Shown here piece after piece: positions 52,005 through 60,134 of a stretch of DNA of 64,000 nucleotides (the stretch's first letter is position 1; every line of letters begins with the position of its first letter). The position numbers were made by a program, and so were the translations under genes. Under the pieces are notes generated by a model. The model did not search any database. It worked only from the letters and a program-made list of their open reading frames with translations, and was not told the DNA's origin. Source of the DNA: Pseudomonas sichuanensis. GTDB lineage: Bacteria; Pseudomonadota; Gammaproteobacteria; Pseudomonadales; Pseudomonadaceae. The stretch lies in assembly GCF_003231305.1 (NCBI RefSeq), contig NZ_QKVM01000022.1, forward strand, positions 30,712 to 94,711, read 5' to 3'.

Positions 52005-53009
52005 TCATTCGGTCTTGAGGGCCTGCGCCATCAATTCATAGGACCGGACCCGGTCTGCATGTTCATACAGGTCACTGGTAAAGATCAGCTCATCCGCCCC
52101 GGTCTGCTCCAGCAGCACCTGCACCTTGGCCCGCACCTTCTGCGGGCTGCCGATCATCGCCAGGCCCAGGAAGCTGCTCACCGCGTCGCGCTCGTGAGGC
52201 AGCCACAGGCCGTTCATGCTTTCGACGGGCGGGCGCTGCATCAGGCTCTGGCCACGGATCAACGCGAGGATGCGCTGGTACACCGAGGTGGCCAGGTACT
52301 CGGCCTTCTCGTCGGTTTCGGCCACCACCATCGGTACCCCGAGCATCACGTAGGGCTTGTCCAGCGTGGTGGAAGGCTTGAAGTGGTCGCGGTAGATACG
52401 GATGGCCTCGTGCATGTAGCGCGGCGCGAAGTGCGAGGCGAAGGCGTAAGGCATGCCGCGCATGCCGGCCAGTTGGGCACTGAACAGGCTGGAACCTAGC
52501 AGCCACATCGGCACTTCGGTGTCGTGGCCGGGCACGGCGATGACTTTTTGGTCGTCGGTGCGTGGGCCGAGGTAGCGCGACAGCTCCTCGACGTCATCCG
52601 GGAAATCGTCGGCGCTACCGGAGCGCTCACGGCGCAAGGCGCGGGCGGTCATCTGGTCGGAGCCGGGGGCACGGCCCAGGCCCAGGTCGATGCGGCCTGG
52701 GTAAAGGCTGGCGAGGGTGCCGAACTGTTCGGCGACCACCAGCGGTGCGTGGTTGGGCAGCATCACCCCGCCAGAGCCGACGCGAATGGTCGAGGTGCCA
52801 CCGGCCAGGTAGCCGATCAGCACGGCGGTGGCCGAGCTGGCGATGCCATCCATGTTGTGGTGCTCGGCCACCCAGAAGCGGTGATAGCCAAAGCGTTCGG
52901 CGTGTTGCGCCAGGTCCAGCGAGTTGCGCAGCGCTTGCCCCGGGCCGCCGTCGGCGCGCACGGGCACCAGGTCGAGGGTGGAATACTTCAGGTCTCGCAG
53001 GTGCGTCAT
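52005..53009 (-). CDS. Luciferase-like flavin monooxygenase (LLM class, YhbW/MsnO8-like)
   Basis: The 334-residue TIM-barrel oxidoreductase uses reduced flavin or F420-type cofactor. The family segments [65 protein letters not shown] and MIGSPQKV are present. The substrate is unknown. ATG 53009 begins the conserved [11 protein letters not shown] region; an upstream start would add 10 residues. It is divergent from the OsmC gene with 154 bp between. Confidence 0.9.
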   Translation of the reverse strand: MTHLRDLKYSTLDLVPVRADGGPGQALRNSLDLAQHAERFGYHRFWVAEHHNMDGIASSATAVLIGYLAGGTSTIRVGSGGVMLPNHAPLVVAEQFGTLASLYPGRIDLGLGRAPGSDQMTARALRRERSGSADDFPDDVEELSRYLGPRTDDQKVIAVPGHDTEVPMWLLGSSLFSAQLAGMRGMPYAFASHFAPRYMHEAIRIYRDHFKPSTTLDKPYVMLGVPMVVAETDEKAEYLATSVYQRILALIRGQSLMQRPPVESMNGLWLPHERDAVSSFLGLAMIGSPQKVRAKVQVLLEQTGADELIFTSDLYEHADRVRSYELMAQALKTE

Positions 53010-53163
53010 CGAAAGCCTCCGCAGCAGGTGGTTGGCCAAAGGCCTTGCAGACTCTGTATGGGCACATTCGAAGGATTCAATGCCTACCAGTGGATTGATC
53101 TGAACTTGGCGTGGGCAGGGGCCTCACAAGCATAAGCATCCAACCCTGTGACCAGGAGGCAAC

Positions 53164-53589
53164 ATGAAGAAGACAGCATCGGCGATCTGGCAAGGTGGCC
53201 TGAAGGATGGCCATGGCCTGTTGTCCACCGAAAGCGGCGCGCTCAAGCAGAACCCCTACGGCTTCAACACCCGCTTCGAGGGTATCCCGGGGACCAACCC
53301 CGAAGAGCTGATCGGCGCGGCCCATGCCGGGTGTTTCTCCATGGCCCTGTCGATGATGCTGGGCGAGTCAGGCCTGACCCCGGAGCGCATCGACACCTTT
53401 GCCGAAGTGAGCCTGGACAAGCAGGCCGACGGCTTCGCCATCACGGCGGTGCACCTGACGCTCAAGGCGAAAGTGCCGGGCGCCAGCGAGGCGCAGTTCC
53501 AGGAGATCGCCAACAAGGCCAAGGCCGGTTGCCCGGTGTCCAAGGTGTTGAACGCGGCGATCAGCCTCGATGCGACCTTGCTGACCTAG
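53164..53589 (+). CDS. osmC: OsmC-family peroxiredoxin-like hydroperoxide reductase
   Basis: OsmC reduces organic hydroperoxides with a thiol pair. The 141-residue protein has both cysteines in family context: AAHAGCFSMALS and AKAGCPVSKVL. It is usually induced by osmotic or stationary-phase stress. An AGGAGG-like ribosome-binding site lies just before the ATG. Confidence 0.93.
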   Translation: MKKTASAIWQGGLKDGHGLLSTESGALKQNPYGFNTRFEGIPGTNPEELIGAAHAGCFSMALSMMLGESGLTPERIDTFAEVSLDKQADGFAITAVHLTLKAKVPGASEAQFQEIANKAKAGCPVSKVLNAAISLDATLLT

Positions 53590-53663
53590 GCCGGCGCAAC
53601 GGCGGCGGTTTGCGGTAGTCTAACCAGCATCGGCAGCCCGCCTGCCCTTTTAGGAGTGGTTCC

Positions 53664-53897
53664 ATGATCCGCGTAGCAATTGCCGTGCTGGCCTCCCTGA
53701 TGGCCACGGGTGCACTGGCCGCAGTCAAGCCGTGCGAGGAACTCAAGGCCGAGATCGAGGCGAAGATCCAGGCGCGCGGGGTGACGTCCTACACACTGGA
53801 GATCGTGCCGAACAGTGAAGTCCACGATCAGAGCATGGTCGTGGGCAGTTGCGAGGCTGGCACCAAGAAGATCATTTATCAGAAGAATGATCGGTAA
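53664..53897 (+). CDS. DUF1161 periplasmic small protein (copy 2)
   Basis: The 77-residue exported protein has signal peptide MIRVAIAVLASLMATGALAA. Its mature part aligns with copy 1: KPCEELKAEIEAKIQARGVTSYTLEIV against KPCEELKAEIAAKLDAKGVKGYSLEIV. Both cysteines are kept. Function is unknown. It lies 74 bp after osmC. Confidence 0.92.
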   Translation: MIRVAIAVLASLMATGALAAVKPCEELKAEIEAKIQARGVTSYTLEIVPNSEVHDQSMVVGSCEAGTKKIIYQKNDR

Positions 53898-53911
53898 GGC
53901 CGGCCTCGACC

Positions 53912-54030
53912 TCTGTAGGAGCGGCCTTGTGTCGCGATCGGGCTGCGTAGCAGCCCCGGCGATTTCTGCTTGATGCTCTAAACCTGGGGCCGCTGCGCGC
54001 CCCGTCGCGACACAAGGCCGCTCCTACAGA
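53912..54030. repeat. REP pair (inverted), TAGGAGCGGCCTTGTGTCGCG class
   Basis: Inverted copies are at 53912-53939 and 54003-54030, separated by about 60 bp, between convergent genes. Confidence 0.9.
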
Positions 54031-54033
54031 TTC

Positions 54034-54447
54034 CTAGGGAATGCAGAACACATTGCTCGGCTCATTCACCACCACCGTGCGGTTGGCGTCGTACAGCAGC
54101 ACCTGCGGCTGCATCACCGGCGCCCGTGCCTCCAGGCGATAGCGCTCGCCGGCCTTGAAGTCGTCGTAGCGCACGGTGAGGTAGCAGGTCCGCTCGGTCG
54201 GGTCGGTACTGAAGCCGCCGGAATACACCTCGAAGTCGAAGCGCACCACCAGCTCATGCTTGCCCGGCGTCACCTGGAAGTAGCGGCCATCCTCGAGCCG
54301 CTTGCCGTCCAGGCGGTCGGCCATGAGGGTACGGCCGGGGGTGACGGTGTACATGTCGATCCAGGCCTTGCCTGGGTCGACTGGCGGCAAGGGGCTGGCG
54401 CAAGCCCCCAGTGCGCTGATGGCGAACAGCATCATGGGCTGGCGCAT
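54034..54447 (-). CDS. Putative lipoprotein, sister of the next gene upstream
   Basis: The 137-residue lipoprotein has signal MRQPMMLFAISALGAC, with the lipobox cysteine at residue 16. The mature part is beta-rich with PGKAWIDM, DGRYFQVTPGKHELVVRF, RTCYLTVRYDDFKAGERYRLEA and PQVLLYD. The same blocks occur in the gene at 54503-54916, also 137 residues, so these are tandem duplicates. They resemble small pseudomonad lipoproteins of unknown function. Confidence 0.85.
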   Translation of the reverse strand: MRQPMMLFAISALGACASPLPPVDPGKAWIDMYTVTPGRTLMADRLDGKRLEDGRYFQVTPGKHELVVRFDFEVYSGGFSTDPTERTCYLTVRYDDFKAGERYRLEARAPVMQPQVLLYDANRTVVVNEPSNVFCIP

Positions 54448-54502
54448 GGCGAAACTCCCGCTCGCGATTCACAGGCCATAAGCATAGCGCCGTTCGCGGC
54501 CT

Positions 54503-54916
54503 TCAGGTGCGCTGGCAGCCTGCCGGTTCACCCTGGCCGATCAATTTCTGCTGCTGGTCATACAGCTTGATCCAGGGGCGAAAACCAATGCTGCCGGCCT
54601 GCATCTGGTAGCGCTGGCCAGCGGTGAAACCCTTGTAGGTGAGATTCAGCTGGCAGTCGCGCCACAGCGGCTCGTCCACCGGGCCGATGTTGCTGGGTGT
54701 CACGGCGAACTGGTAGCGCACGGTCAGCTCGTGATTGCCGGGCTGCACCTCGAAATAGCGGTTGTCGGCCCAGGCCCGCTCATCCACCTGCACGGCATGC
54801 AGCGAGGCGTTGTCGTGCGGGGCCAGGTCGATCCACGCCTGGTTCGGGTCCGGGTCGGGCAAAGTGGCGCAGCCGGACAGCAGCATGAGTGTGCCCACGG
54901 CAAACCGAGTACGCAT
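54503..54916 (-). CDS. Putative lipoprotein, sister of the next gene downstream
   Basis: The 137-residue lipoprotein has signal MRTRFAVGTLMLLSGC. The mature part repeats the blocks of its neighbour (PNQAWIDL, DNRYFEVQPGNHELTVRY, RDCQLNLTYKGFTAGQRYQMQA, PWIKLYD). ATG 54916 gives a normal lipoprotein signal; a 42-codon open frame upstream overlaps the divergent aminopeptidase gene. Function is unknown; the pair may share a transcript (55-bp gap). Confidence 0.85.
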   Translation of the reverse strand: MRTRFAVGTLMLLSGCATLPDPDPNQAWIDLAPHDNASLHAVQVDERAWADNRYFEVQPGNHELTVRYQFAVTPSNIGPVDEPLWRDCQLNLTYKGFTAGQRYQMQAGSIGFRPWIKLYDQQQKLIGQGEPAGCQRT

Positions 54917-54983
54917 GGCGAAGCTCCCCCTTGGCAAGATAGTCTTGGTCGCATTCGGCCGACGAGCGAGATAGACAGCCTCG

Positions 54984-56096
54984 ATGTTTGGACTTTTTCT
55001 TTTCACGCGCTGCAGCCGTCGGGGTCTGGACCGCGTTTTCACCCGCTTGGTTCCCGCAGCGCTCGGCGTCCTGCTGAGCGGTTGTTCCAGCCTGGGTTAC
55101 TACGGCCAGTTGGCCGAGGGGCAATGGCAGCTGTTGCGGGCGCGCCAGCCCGTGGCGCAGGTGATCGACGACCCGGCCACTCGCCCGGAGCTGCGCCAGC
55201 GCCTGCAGTTCGCCCAGCAGGCCCGGGTGTTTGCCAGTGAGCAGCTGAAGCTGCCGGACAACGGCAGTTACCGGGTGTATGCCGAGCTGGGCCGGCCCTA
55301 CGTGGTGTGGAATGTGTTCGCCACCCCCGAGCTGTCGCTGCAGCCAGTCACCCATTGCTTCCCTATTGCCGGCTGTGTGGCCTATCGCGGCTATTACCAG
55401 CAGGGTGCGGCCCGCGGGGCGGCGGCGTTGATGCGCGAGCAAGGGCTGGATGTCTATGTCGGGGGTGTGGAGGCGTATTCGACGCTAGGCTGGTTCGACG
55501 ACCCGATCCTTTCCAGCATGGTCGGCTGGGGCGGCGAGCGCCTGGCCACGGTGATCTTCCATGAGTTGGCGCACCAGCGCTTCTATGTGCAGGACGATAC
55601 CGAGTTCAACGAGTCGTTCGCCTCCTTCGTCGAGCAGGAGGGCACCCGGCAATGGCGTGCGGCGCGTGGGTTGGCCGCGGTCGAGGAACGTGGGGCCGGG
55701 CAACGCGATGCCTTCATTCGCCTGGTGTTGGCCAGCCGCGAGCGCTTGCAGGCGATTTATGCAGGGCCGTTGGATGACGCGGGCAAGCGTGCGGCCAAGC
55801 AGGCGGAGTTCGAGCGGCTGCGGCGAGAGTACCGCGAGGTGCGGGATCGGGACTGGGCGGGGGATCGGCGTTTCGATGCCTGGATCTTTGCGCCGATGAA
55901 CAATGCGAAGTTGTTGCCGTTTGGTCTTTATGACCAGTGGGTGCCGGCGTTTTCGCAGCTGTTCAATGAGGTTGGCAGGGATTGGTTGCGTTTCTATGAG
56001 CGGGTGGAGGCGCTTGGCAGGTTGCCGATCGAGCAGCGCAAATCGGCGTTGGCTGAGCTGGCCTCATCGCGGGGCAAGCCCGCTCCCACGAACTGA
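54984..56096 (+). CDS. Putative lipoprotein aminopeptidase (PF10023-like metallopeptidase)
   Basis: The 370-residue predicted membrane-anchored metallopeptidase has a lipobox (LLSGC, Cys34) after a long N-terminal region and a zinc motif HELAH at 193-197, followed by the third-ligand region FNESFASFVEQEG. This matches the uncharacterised pseudomonad aminopeptidase family. The last codons (SSRGKPAPT) are encoded by a REP palindrome (56064-56091), so the natural C-terminus has probably been replaced or extended. Confidence 0.86.
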   Translation: MFGLFLFTRCSRRGLDRVFTRLVPAALGVLLSGCSSLGYYGQLAEGQWQLLRARQPVAQVIDDPATRPELRQRLQFAQQARVFASEQLKLPDNGSYRVYAELGRPYVVWNVFATPELSLQPVTHCFPIAGCVAYRGYYQQGAARGAAALMREQGLDVYVGGVEAYSTLGWFDDPILSSMVGWGGERLATVIFHELAHQRFYVQDDTEFNESFASFVEQEGTRQWRAARGLAAVEERGAGQRDAFIRLVLASRERLQAIYAGPLDDAGKRAAKQAEFERLRREYREVRDRDWAGDRRFDAWIFAPMNNAKLLPFGLYDQWVPAFSQLFNEVGRDWLRFYERVEALGRLPIEQRKSALAELASSRGKPAPTN

Positions 56097-56184
56097 TCCG
56101 TGGACTACCCCCCTAAAGCAGTTGGACACCAAGTCAACTCTTGGGGGCAGACCACAGCGTGGGAGCGGGCTTGCCCCGCGATGA
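56064..56184. repeat. REP pair (inverted) overlapping the aminopeptidase 3' end and holding an IS-like remnant
   Basis: The left copy 56064-56091 is inside the coding sequence and the right copy is 56158-56184. Between them lies a 54-bp element with imperfect terminal inverted repeats (56101-56154). Confidence 0.9.
56101..56154. mobile_element. 54-bp insertion-sequence-like remnant with terminal inverted repeats
   Basis: The left end TGGACTACCCCCC and the complement of the right end TGGTCTGCCCCC match at 10 of 12 positions. Both continue into AGTTG-AC-like sequence, the layout of IS3-group termini (TGG..T.CCCC...AGTTGGACA). It is too short to encode anything and looks like two IS ends joined after loss of the middle, or a tiny MITE. 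Confidence 0.5.
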
Positions 56185-56192
56185 GGTTTGAA

Positions 56193-56840
56193 TCAGCGAA
56201 CGAACGCCTGGTGCATCTCGGCCAGGGTCTGGAAATGGTACGCCGGCGCTTCGGCTTCCAGCTCCTCGCGGCTACCAAACCCATACCCCACCGCCACCGC
56301 CTGCAAGCCATTGCTGCGCGCGCCGATCAGGTCATGCTTGCGGTCACCGATCATCAAGGTCTGCGCCGGGTCCAGCCCTTCCTCGTCCAACAGGTGACGG
56401 ATCAGCTCGACCTTGTTGGTGCGCGTGCCATCCAGCTCGCTGCCGTAGATCACCTTGAAGTGCTGATCGAACTCAAAATGCCGGGCGATCTCGCGGGCAA
56501 ACTCCCACGGCTTGGAAGTGGCGATATACAGCGTACGGCCTTGGCCGTTGAGCGCCTGCAGCAGTTCCGGCACGCCGTCGAACACCCGGTTTTCGTACAA
56601 CCCGGTCACCTTGAAGCGCTCGCGGTAGAAGTTCACCGCGTCCCAGGCCTTGGCTTCGTCGAAGTGGTAGAACTGCATGAACGCCTGCAGCAGGGGCGGG
56701 CCAATGAAGTGTTCGAGGCGGGCAAGGTCCGGCTCGTCGATGCCCAGTTTGGCCAGGGCGTACTGGATCGAGCGGGTGATGCCCAGGCGCGGGTCGGTCA
56801 GGGTGCCGTCGAGGTCGAAGAGGATGTTCTGCTGGTGCAT
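56193..56840 (-). CDS. HAD-superfamily phosphatase (phosphoglycolate phosphatase/5'-nucleotidase-like)
   Basis: The 215-residue HAD hydrolase has the nucleophile motif FDLDGTLTDPRLGIT, the motif II region YIATSKPWEF and motif IV MIGDRKHDLIGARSNG. The cap domain type fits the Gph-like group; the substrate could be phosphoglycolate or a nucleotide. ATG 56840 is used: the frame remains open upstream but that part is translated REP sequence. Confidence 0.87.
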   Translation of the reverse strand: MHQQNILFDLDGTLTDPRLGITRSIQYALAKLGIDEPDLARLEHFIGPPLLQAFMQFYHFDEAKAWDAVNFYRERFKVTGLYENRVFDGVPELLQALNGQGRTLYIATSKPWEFAREIARHFEFDQHFKVIYGSELDGTRTNKVELIRHLLDEEGLDPAQTLMIGDRKHDLIGARSNGLQAVAVGYGFGSREELEAEAPAYHFQTLAEMHQAFVR

Positions 56841-56868
56841 GATTTTCTCGGTGCCTGAAAAGGTGTTT

Positions 56869-56958
56869 CGTGGGAGCGGGCTTGCCCCGCGATGGCGGCA
56901 GCAGTACCAACCTCTGCTGACTGGGCCAACGCAATCGCGGGGCAAGCCCGCTCCCACG
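56869..56958. repeat. REP pair (inverted) between the carbonic anhydrase and HAD genes
   Basis: Inverted copies are at 56869-56893 and 56932-56958. Confidence 0.92.
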
Positions 56959-56972
56959 GGCAGAAACTGGGT

Positions 56973-57515
56973 TTACTGGTCGTAGCCTTCGGCCAGGTGC
57001 TGGTCCTTGAGCTTGACGTAGTTGCCGGCGCTGTAGGCGAAGAACGCGTGTTCCTGTTCGCTCAGCAGTCGCACCTGTTTCACTGGGCTGCCCATGTACA
57101 GGTACCCGCTGGCCAGGCGCTTGCCCGGGGGCACCAGGCTGCCGGCACCGATGATCACCTCGTCCTCGACGATGGCGCCATCCATGATGGTGCTGCCCAT
57201 GCCCACCAGGATGCGGTTGCCCAGGGTACAGCCATGCAGCATGACTTTGTGACCGATGGTCACCTCGTCGCCGATGATCAACGGGAAACCATCCGGGTTG
57301 AAGGGCCCGGCGTGGGTGATGTGCAACACGCTGCCATCCTGCACGCTGGTGCGCGCGCCGATGCGGATGCGGTGCATGTCGCCGCGCACCACCGTCAGTG
57401 GCCAGATCGAGCTGTCGTCACCGATCTCGACGTCGCCGATGACCACCGCCGAACGGTCGACGAAGGCCCGTGCTCCCACTTTCGGCGTGTGTTCCTGGAA
57501 GGTCCGGAGGGCCAT
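56973..57515 (-). CDS. Gamma-class carbonic anhydrase-like protein (left-handed beta-helix)
   Basis: The 180-residue hexapeptide-repeat protein has metal-ligand histidines in VLHITH and IGHKVMLHGC, which point to gamma-carbonic anhydrase or a close non-catalytic relative (YrdA/PaaY type). The start MALRTFQEHTPKVGARAFVDRSAVVIGDV is typical. It is divergent from prlC with about 100 bp between. Confidence 0.9.
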   Translation of the reverse strand: MALRTFQEHTPKVGARAFVDRSAVVIGDVEIGDDSSIWPLTVVRGDMHRIRIGARTSVQDGSVLHITHAGPFNPDGFPLIIGDEVTIGHKVMLHGCTLGNRILVGMGSTIMDGAIVEDEVIIGAGSLVPPGKRLASGYLYMGSPVKQVRLLSEQEHAFFAYSAGNYVKLKDQHLAEGYDQ

Positions 57516-57617
57516 GATAGTGTTCCTCTGCAATGCCGATAGGCAGGCTGCCTGCTGCGGTCGGCGTCGATTGTAATTAAGATGGTCCCGTGTTTCTCCT
57601 GCCAAGGTACCCGAACC

Positions 57618-59669
57618 GTGAGTGCGAACAACCCGCTGCTGCAGTCCCACGATCTGCCGCCCTTCTCGGCCATCCGCGCCGAGCATGTGCTGCCGGCGAT
57701 CGAGCAGATCCTCGCCGACAACCGCAAGGCCATCGCCGACATCCTCGAGAAGCAGGGCAACAACCCGAGCTGGGCCGGCCTGGTGCTGGCCATGGACGAA
57801 CTGAACGATCGCCTGGCCGCCGCCTGGAGCCCGGTCAGCCACCTCAACGCGGTGTGCAACAGCCAGGAGCTGCGCGAGGCCTACGAGTCCTGCCTGCCGG
57901 CCCTGAGCGCCTATTCCACCGAACTGGGCCAGAACCGTGCCCTGTTCGACGCCTATCAAGCCCTGGCCAACAGCCCTGAAGCTGCGAGCTTCGATGTGGC
58001 GCAGAAGACCATCATCGAGCATGCCCTGCGCGATTTCCGCCTGTCGGGCATCGACCTGCCAGCCGACCAGCAGCAGCGCTATGCCGAAGTGCAGAGCACG
58101 CTCAGCGAGCTGGGCAGCCGCTTCTCCAACCAGCTGCTCGATGCCACCCAGGCCTGGACCAAGCACGTCACCGACGAAGCCGCGCTGGCCGGCCTGACCG
58201 ACTCGGCCAAGGCGCAGATGGCTGCCGCCGCCCAGGCCAAAGGCCTCGATGGCTGGCTGATCACCCTCGAATTCCCCAGCTACTACGCGGTGATGACCTA
58301 CGCCAGCGACCGCGCCCTGCGCGAAGAGCTGTACGCCGCCTACTGCACCCGCGCCTCCGACCAGGGCCCGAACGCCGGCCAGTTCGACAACGGCCCGGTG
58401 ATGGAGCAGATCCTCGACCTGCGCCAGGAACTGGCCAAGCTGCTGGGCTACCCGAACTTCGCCGAGCTGAGCCTGGCCACCAAGATGGCCGAGTCCAGCG
58501 ACCAGGTGCTGGGCTTCCTGCGTGACCTGGCCAAGCGTTCCAAGCCGTTCGCCGCCCAGGACCTGGAGCAGCTCAAGGCCTACGCCGCCGAGCAGGGCAC
58601 AGCGGAACTGGCCAGCTGGGATGCCGGTTACTTCGGCGAGAAGCTGCGCGAGCAGCGCTACAGTGTGTCCCAGGAAGCCCTGCGCGCCTACTTCCCGATC
58701 GACAAGGTGCTGACTGGCCTGTTCGCCATCGTCCAGCGCCTGTACGGCATCGAAATCGCCGAGCTCAAAGGCTTCGACGCTTGGCATCCGGATGTGCGCC
58801 TGTTCGAGATCAAGGAAAACGGCCAGCACGTCGGCCGCTTCTTCTTCGACCTCTACGCCCGCGCCAACAAGCGCGGCGGTGCCTGGATGGACGGTGCCCG
58901 CGACCGTCGCCGCACCGCGGCCGGCAGCCTGCAGAGCCCGGTGGCCAACCTGGTGTGCAACTTCACCCCGGCCGCGCCCGGCAAGCCTGCGCTGCTGACC
59001 CACGATGAAGTCACCACGCTGTTCCACGAGTTCGGCCACGGCCTGCACCACCTGCTGACCCGCATCGAGCATGCCGGTGTGTCCGGTATCAACGGCGTGG
59101 CCTGGGACGCGGTGGAGCTGCCGAGCCAGTTCATGGAGAACTGGTGCTGGGAGCCTGAAGGCCTGGCGCTGATCTCCGGCCATTACGAGACCGGCGAGCC
59201 ACTGCCCCAGGACCTGCTGGACAAGATGCTGGCGGCGAAGAATTTCCAGTCCGGCATGATGATGGTGCGCCAGCTGGAGTTCTCGCTGTTCGACTTCGAA
59301 CTGCACGCCACCCACGGTGACGGCCGCAGCGTGCTGCAGGTGCTCGAGGGCGTGCGCGACGAAGTCACGGTGATGCGCCCGCCGGCGTACAACCGTTTCC
59401 CCAACAGCTTCGCGCACATTTTCGCCGGTGGTTATGCGGCGGGCTATTACAGCTACAAGTGGGCCGAAGTGCTGTCGGCCGACGCCTTCTCGCGCTTTGA
59501 AGAAGAAGGCGTGCTCAATGCCGAGACCGGCCGCGCGTTCCGCGAGGCAATCCTGGCGCGGGGCGGTTCCTGCGAGCCGATGGTGCTGTTCGTCGACTTC
59601 CGTGGCCGTGAGCCTTCCATCAATGCATTGCTGCGCCACTGCGGCCTGAGCGAGGACGCAGCGGCATGA
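57618..59669 (+). CDS. prlC: Oligopeptidase A
   Basis: The 683-residue cytosolic M3-family zinc peptidase degrades peptides, including cleaved signal peptides. The HEFGH zinc motif is in TLFHEFGHGLHHLLTRIEHAGVSG, with the third Glu ligand region downstream. The start is GTG 57618 (MSANNPLLQSHDLPPF); the open frame reaches 12 codons further but is not conserved. The stop overlaps the next ATG by 4 bp. Confidence 0.97.
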   Translation: MSANNPLLQSHDLPPFSAIRAEHVLPAIEQILADNRKAIADILEKQGNNPSWAGLVLAMDELNDRLAAAWSPVSHLNAVCNSQELREAYESCLPALSAYSTELGQNRALFDAYQALANSPEAASFDVAQKTIIEHALRDFRLSGIDLPADQQQRYAEVQSTLSELGSRFSNQLLDATQAWTKHVTDEAALAGLTDSAKAQMAAAAQAKGLDGWLITLEFPSYYAVMTYASDRALREELYAAYCTRASDQGPNAGQFDNGPVMEQILDLRQELAKLLGYPNFAELSLATKMAESSDQVLGFLRDLAKRSKPFAAQDLEQLKAYAAEQGTAELASWDAGYFGEKLREQRYSVSQEALRAYFPIDKVLTGLFAIVQRLYGIEIAELKGFDAWHPDVRLFEIKENGQHVGRFFFDLYARANKRGGAWMDGARDRRRTAAGSLQSPVANLVCNFTPAAPGKPALLTHDEVTTLFHEFGHGLHHLLTRIEHAGVSGINGVAWDAVELPSQFMENWCWEPEGLALISGHYETGEPLPQDLLDKMLAAKNFQSGMMMVRQLEFSLFDFELHATHGDGRSVLQVLEGVRDEVTVMRPPAYNRFPNSFAHIFAGGYAAGYYSYKWAEVLSADAFSRFEEEGVLNAETGRAFREAILARGGSCEPMVLFVDFRGREPSINALLRHCGLSEDAAA

Positions 59670-59950
59670 GTGAGGTAGCCGTGAGCAAGACCAAGCGACG
59701 CTTTATCGCCGGGGCCGTGTGCCCGGCGTGCAGCGAGATGGACAAGCTGATGATGTGGAGCGAAGACGACGTGCCGCACCGCGAGTGCATGGCCTGCGGG
59801 TTCACCGATACGTTGAATGAGCAGGGGCTGTCGGTACCCAAGGAACTCGGCACCCGGGTCAACCAGCTGGCGCCGAAGGCGGCGCCGGTGAAAGTACAGG
59901 TGCAGACGGTGCAGTTCTTCCCCAATCCGAAGCTCAAGAAGCCCGAGTGA
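59666..59950 (+). CDS. yheV: YheV-family small metal-binding protein
   Basis: The 94-residue protein has a zinc-ribbon-like set of cysteines (VCPACSEMDK and HRECMACGFTD). YheV follows prlC in many gammaproteobacteria, here with a 4-bp overlap, so they are co-translated. Function is not established. Confidence 0.93.
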   Translation: MSEVAVSKTKRRFIAGAVCPACSEMDKLMMWSEDDVPHRECMACGFTDTLNEQGLSVPKELGTRVNQLAPKAAPVKVQVQTVQFFPNPKLKKPE

Positions 59951-59970
59951 GGTCGGGGTCGCTTCGCGAC

Positions 59971-60039
59971 CCATCGCTGGCAAGCCAGCTCCCACAGGAG
60001 GCAGCGATACTCTGTGGGAGCTGGCTTGCCAGCGATGGG
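59971..60039. repeat. REP pair (inverted), GAGCTGGCTTGCCAGCGATGG class
   Basis: Inverted copies are at 59971-59998 and 60012-60039. It is a further sequence class, flanked by short hairpins (GGGTCGCTTCGCGACCC on the left, GGGCTGCGCAGCAGCCC on the right). Confidence 0.88.
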
Positions 60040-60087
60040 CTGCGCAGCAGCCCTTTGCAATCCGCCTGACGGCACTGGTGCTCAAGG

Positions 60088-60129
60088 AAAACCCGGATTA
60101 CTGTATGCGCATACAGTAATCCGGGTTTT
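60088..60129. promoter_or_regulatory. Perfect 42-bp palindrome containing a LexA-like SOS box
   Basis: The arms 60088-60108 and 60109-60129 are exact reverse complements. The centre, 60101-60116 (CTGTATGCGCATACAG), fits the LexA consensus CTGT-N8-ACAG. It ends in T5 on the plus strand and AAAA at the left, so as RNA it would also be a terminator-like hairpin. It sits 5 bp before the radical SAM ATG. Confidence 0.85.
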
Positions 60130-60134
60130 TCATC

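Noticed and set aside
56841..56957. N-terminal extension of the HAD phosphatase
   Set aside because: The extra 39 residues are read from a REP pair and its spacer; the conserved protein begins at ATG 56840.
56973..59639. Minus-strand open frame of 888 codons ending with the gamma-carbonic anhydrase
   Set aside because: Only the last 180 codons are a real protein; the rest is antisense to prlC and has no family similarity that I can see.
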